From Limnanthes douglasii subsp. nivea (lineage: Eukaryota; Streptophyta; Magnoliopsida; Brassicales; Limnanthaceae), in NCBI GenBank assembly GCA_036936605.1, contig JAUPFV010000001.1, positions 344,049,081-344,113,080 of the forward strand: 64,000 nucleotides of DNA, given 5' to 3'. The notes under the pieces were generated by a model, which was given only the letters and a program-made list of their open reading frames with translations, had not been told where the DNA came from and did no database searches. Below, one piece after another: positions 59,761-64,000 of the stretch (positions are counted from its first letter, which is position 1; each line of letters starts with the position of its first letter). A program made the translations under genes and the position numbers.

Positions 59761-60214
59761 TTTAAGGCTATCTTTAGCATTCCATATGTTGTGTTTTGGT
59801 TTACTACCTCTGGTTTGAGAGAAATGTTAGGATCTTCACTAACACATCCTCTCTCAATTCGCCGATCTCACACACACCGTATTATTTCTAGAACTTCGCT
59901 ACAAATTCCACTGCATTCTCTCACACCATCACACCATCGCTACATAATTCGTGACTCTAAAATCCTTTGATAAAATTAAAGAACGATTAGTATGATTCTT
60001 AATTCTTTTTTAACTTTTCCAACAAATACTTAGTTGTAGTTAGTGGCTCCTTCTAAACTCCATAATATTATAATATATTTTATATCTTTTTTTTGGGTCA
60101 ATATACAGACCACTTGTTTTTCTTATTCGCCTGGTTCTTTCATATCTATTATATATATCGATGGTTTAATATTTCTCTTAAACTTCATAGATTTTGTTTT
60201 TATAATAGAAAATG

Positions 60215-60267
<53 letters not shown>

Positions 60268-60932
60268 GTAGTATTCTCAAGGTTCTATGATATTAATTAT
60301 ATATATGCACCAAATCTTAAATACTTGAGTAAAGATTTGGTCTTAAGTTTACACGTGCTACATGTGCTTGCCGTAGCCACATGAACTATATATTTTCGTG
60401 CCATCAACTTGTGCTGTAAAGTGTTTATAAAATTTCAAAACGTTTAATTTCCATACTTGATAAAGCTCGTTAAGTTTAACGGATAATATTTGGCATCGGA
60501 TCAAAATTAACTGGCATAAGTTTCTAAACTTCGATCAACCAAATGTTCAGGAAAGAAAAATAAGATCAATAATACTAAAAAAAACTAATTGCGAAAAAAA
60601 TTATGCTTATATTTTTAATAATTAGAATAAAATCCTCAACCTAATAAAACTTAGTAAGAATGTATTACACAAAGCGATACTTTAGATAAATATCCATAAA
60701 TTATTGTCAACGTTGGTTGTTGGACTCTATATGTAAATTTATACTCAACTTGACCTTTTATTCTACATATTTAAAGTGTTTGACTTGATATTATAAACGT
60801 TTTAAAAATGTATATATTTATAAAATAAAGTTCAAATATCAATATTTAATAGAAACCGGCCATGCATCAGCATCCTTTAAGAATCTACTTCTAAGAACAT
60901 AATTGAAGATAATATTATTTATATTTTAATCG
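59761..60932. other. Noncoding with a (TA)n microsatellite
   Basis: A run of about 23 TA dinucleotides lies at 60217-60262. The 113-codon frame crossing it (poly Ile-Tyr) is an artefact of the repeat. Otherwise I see nothing. Confidence 0.65.
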
Positions 60933-63575
60933 ATGTTGACAATAATGGTGGAATACATGCATCAGAGCAAGGATACAATTTGGTTTTTTCTTTTCTAACA
61001 ATTATAATTTATATTTTTAAAAAAGTTTGACGAATATTTTATCTGAATTTTATGAAAAAAATAAATTTTTACCATCCATTATTAGTAGGTTGTTAATCGA
61101 TAATCGACCGGCTATCGTAAAATATTTTTTTTATAATGGAATAGTATTTCATCGCAAAATATATCATATTAAAACAATTATATTTTTTTGTTTATCTTTT
61201 TTTTTAGCTATTTAATTTTTTTCTCTTACATAGTATATTTTATTTTATTTTCAAAAATATATTTTTATTTACCATTTCATATTTTTTGTTTTCCATTTTT
61301 GTAATTTGAATCAATTTTTTATCAGGTTTTCTCGTCTTTTACTTGATACCACACGAGGTACTTATGAAAAACTTCTAGCAAGAACTTGAGAATATTATTG
61401 TCAATTTTATAAATGTATAAATATTAACGGGTGCGAAGCATGAAAAACATTATTTGCAGATTACTTAGTCACTTCATTGTTTAGGATCTTGATGAAAGGA
61501 GACACGCATGCTATTTTAGAGGAATTTGTTGAGATGAGATTAGTATACTTTGTTTTAAAGTAAAAAATCGAATATTAGATCTTAAATGTTCTTGAACCTT
61601 ATATAGTATATGAATGTATTTATTTTTTAATTGATATTATATTTTCCGTCGATCTTTATTTTTTTTATAATTTTGTTATTTTTAGAGTAGTGGTTGTTGT
61701 CTTTTGTTTCTAACAACAATGATAAATACTCATCAACTTTAGTAATATAATTTTTTTGGGTTTTTATTATACAAGACCATCAAATATTTGACTAAGGTAT
61801 TGGAGTTTGAGCTAAATTCAGTTGATATATTACATGAAAGAAGTAAGTAGCTTAGTCCAAGCTTTTCTTTTTCATTTTTTCATGATTAAGTAGAGTTTGT
61901 AAATTATAGTTCACTAAGTTATTGATTATTTACTACTATTTTTTTAATTACTAGTTTACGGGCGTGTGATATGCAAATTGACAATCATGAAATATAAATA
62001 ATTTAATTTTTTTATTGATAAGAATTAAACATTTTGTTTTAACGTAAAATTGCATCTCATGATGGTGAGGGGTAATAGTTAATTATCAATATCATATCTT
62101 GCATTTTAAATTCAGTGGTATATAGAAATGATGTTTGAAACCATTACATGTAAATTATACTGTGTTGCTTAGTATTAATATTTAGGAGATTAAATTTGGT
62201 ATTTTTTTACGAAACTGTTTGTATAGGAATTTCAGTTATTTTAATCCAGGTTGACAATAATGGTAAAATACATGCATAACAAATTGGTTTTTTCTTTTCT
62301 AACAATAATAGTTTATATTAAAAAAGAATTGACGAATATTTTATCTAAATTTTATTGAAAAAATAAATTTTTACAACCCGTTATTAGTAGGTTGTTAATT
62401 GATAATCAGTTTTAAAACGGCTATCAAAATTTTGTTCTATAATGGAGTAGTATTTCATCGCAAAATATATCACATTGAAACAATTAATAACGGTTATATT
62501 TTTTTAATTTTTTTTCCAGCTATTTTTTTAATTTGTTTTCTCTTTCATAGTATATTTAGTTTTTTAAATATATTTTTATTTACCATTTCATTTTTTTTTC
62601 TATTTTTGTAGTTTGAGTAAAAAAAAAATCATATTCTCTCGTCTTTTACTTGATACCATACGAGCTACTTATGAAAGAATTCTAGCAAGAACTTGAAGTA
62701 ACTACTGTCAATTTTACAAAGGTTATTTAAAATAAATATTAACGGATATGAATCATGTATAACATTATTTGCAGATTACTTAGGCACGCCCATGCTATTT
62801 TAGAGGAATTTGTTAAGGTGAGATTAGTATTCTTTATTTTTAAGTAAAACATCAAACATTAGATCTTCAGTGTTCTTGAACCTTATTTCACATATGAGTG
62901 TATTGATTTTTCGATTGATATTATGTTTTTCATCGACTTTTAAATAATTTTTCCTATAAATTAGTTATTTTTGGACTAGTGGTTGTTGTCTTTTGTACAA
63001 ACGACAACTAAAAGAATTTATGTTGTTTCTAACAACAATGATAAATATTTATTAACTTTAGTAACATAATTTTTTTAGGTTTGTCTTATACCAGACCATC
63101 AAATATTTGATTAAGGCATTGGAGTTTGAGTCAAATTCAGCTGATATATTCCATGGAAGAGGTAAGTAGCTTAGGCCAAGTTTTTTTTTAAATTTCTCAT
63201 AATTAAGTAAAGTTTGTAAATTATGGTTCACCGAGTTATTGATTATTTACTACTATAATTTACTTTAATTTTTCTTAAATTACTAGTTTGTGGGTGTGTG
63301 ATATGCAAATTTACAATCATAAAAAATATAATAATTTTAATTTTTCATTGATAAAAATAAAAAAAAATTATATACTATAAACGCTAAAATTGCATCTCAT
63401 AATAGTGAGTGGTAATAGTTAATTATCCATATCATATCTTGCATTTATATAATTCAATGACATATATAAATAATGTTTGAAACCATTTCATGTGAATTAT
63501 AATATGTTGCTCAAAACTAATATTTAGGAGATTAAATTTGGTATTTTTTCTACGAAACTGTTTGCATAGGAATTT
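60933..63575. repeat. Tandem duplication of a unit of about 1.3 kb
   Basis: Copy 1 (60933-62249) and copy 2 (62250-63575) share long aligned blocks: gttgacaataatgg and atacatgca (60937/62251), cgaatattttatct (61030/62332), catcgcaaaatatatca (61150/62457), cgtcttttacttgatacca (61334/62640), gtgtgatatgcaaatt (61963/63295) and ggagattaaatttggtattt (62186/63525). The offset is about 1305-1340. No frame is conserved across both copies, so the unit looks noncoding or long-decayed. Confidence 0.85.
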
Positions 63576-64000
63576 CAGTTACGTTGTGTCAAGCAGTTAT
63601 GAAAATTGTCAAGTCTTCACTTAGTCTCATTGGACTTGACAAGGTAATTATAACAAACTATATATCTTTTTTTACTTTTTGCAGACTCTTGTTCATGTAT
63701 TTTCTTTCATAGAAGTAAGATTTTATTCCATGGCTCTTGCTAGGTCTCAATACAACATTGAGAAGTTCAAATTTGCACCTCACTATTTTTTTGACAATAG
63801 AAAATTTAGATTCAAAAATGGCGTGGTGATCGAGGTAATGATTACTAAAGTAATAAGAACTAAATGGTGTGCTCAGTTTTTAGCTTACTTTCTTGTATTC
63901 ATATGTTTAATGAACTAGTCTAAAAATTTAAGTGACTTGAATGAGTAACTAGCTATATATTGGGGACTATGATATTCTTATTATGTTAATCAATTAATTC
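63576..64000. other. Window edge; one short open frame, unassigned
   Basis: A plus-strand frame of 79 codons (63679-63918, containing FAPHYFFDNRKFRFKNGVVI) is the longest in the area and could be an exon of something continuing outside the window. I recognise no domain. Confidence 0.25.

Noticed and set aside
60043..60384. 113-codon frame with an Ile-Tyr repeat
   Set aside because: Most of it is translation of the (TA)n microsatellite.
1..64000. tRNA genes, rRNA, CRISPR arrays, bacterial operons
   Set aside because: None seen. The only tRNA-related sequences are retroelement primer-binding sites.

Overview
This is plant nuclear DNA, very probably from a eudicot. It is strongly AT-rich and carries an intact potassium-transporter gene with plant-type GT-AG introns. 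Nearly everything else is layered transposable elements of classes typical of angiosperm genomes. I see no tRNA or rRNA gene, no CRISPR array and no sign of bacterial sequence.

The one clear host gene is a KUP/HAK/KT potassium transporter on the minus strand (CDS 44393 down to 40390). It has eight coding exons whose splice phases all agree and join into an uninterrupted 800-residue protein closest, by recollection, to the KUP10/KUP11 group. A TATA box, pyrimidine-rich leader and probable 5'UTR intron lie at 44.5-45.3 kb.

Left part: 1.3-6.3 kb and 9.8-16.8 kb hold two decayed Ty3/gypsy elements of Tat type. They share one plan: pol on plus, then a repeat-bearing spacer, then coiled-coil ORFs on the minus strand, then (second element) a 3' LTR. 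Between them, 6483-8315 is a TRIM-type array on the minus strand, with four LTRs, three internal regions, three primer-binding sites and a 5-bp target duplication. The same AT-rich sequence lies just left of the second element's pol (9567-9763) and just right of its LTR (16797-17410).

Middle: 19.4-24.2 kb is a decayed Mutator-like element (MULE). Its transposase on plus converges on a plant mobile domain (PMD) gene on minus. A full-length L1-type LINE (24257-30930) with a 16-17 bp target duplication has landed beside it. A second LINE on minus (33978 to about 39890) ends about 0.5 kb beyond the transporter's stop codon. Its ORF1 is intact and its ORF2 carries one small lesion. Between the LINEs are a 69-bp duplication, an inverted LTR relic and a five-copy 61-bp minisatellite.

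Right part: 46.7-50.8 kb is a tandem pair of deleted Copia-like elements that keep only a scrap of integrase between LTRs. 52.7-59.8 kb holds old LINE RT sequence in two pieces around 4.8 kb of unidentified inserted DNA. 60.9-63.6 kb is a tandem duplication of a noncoding unit of about 1.3 kb.
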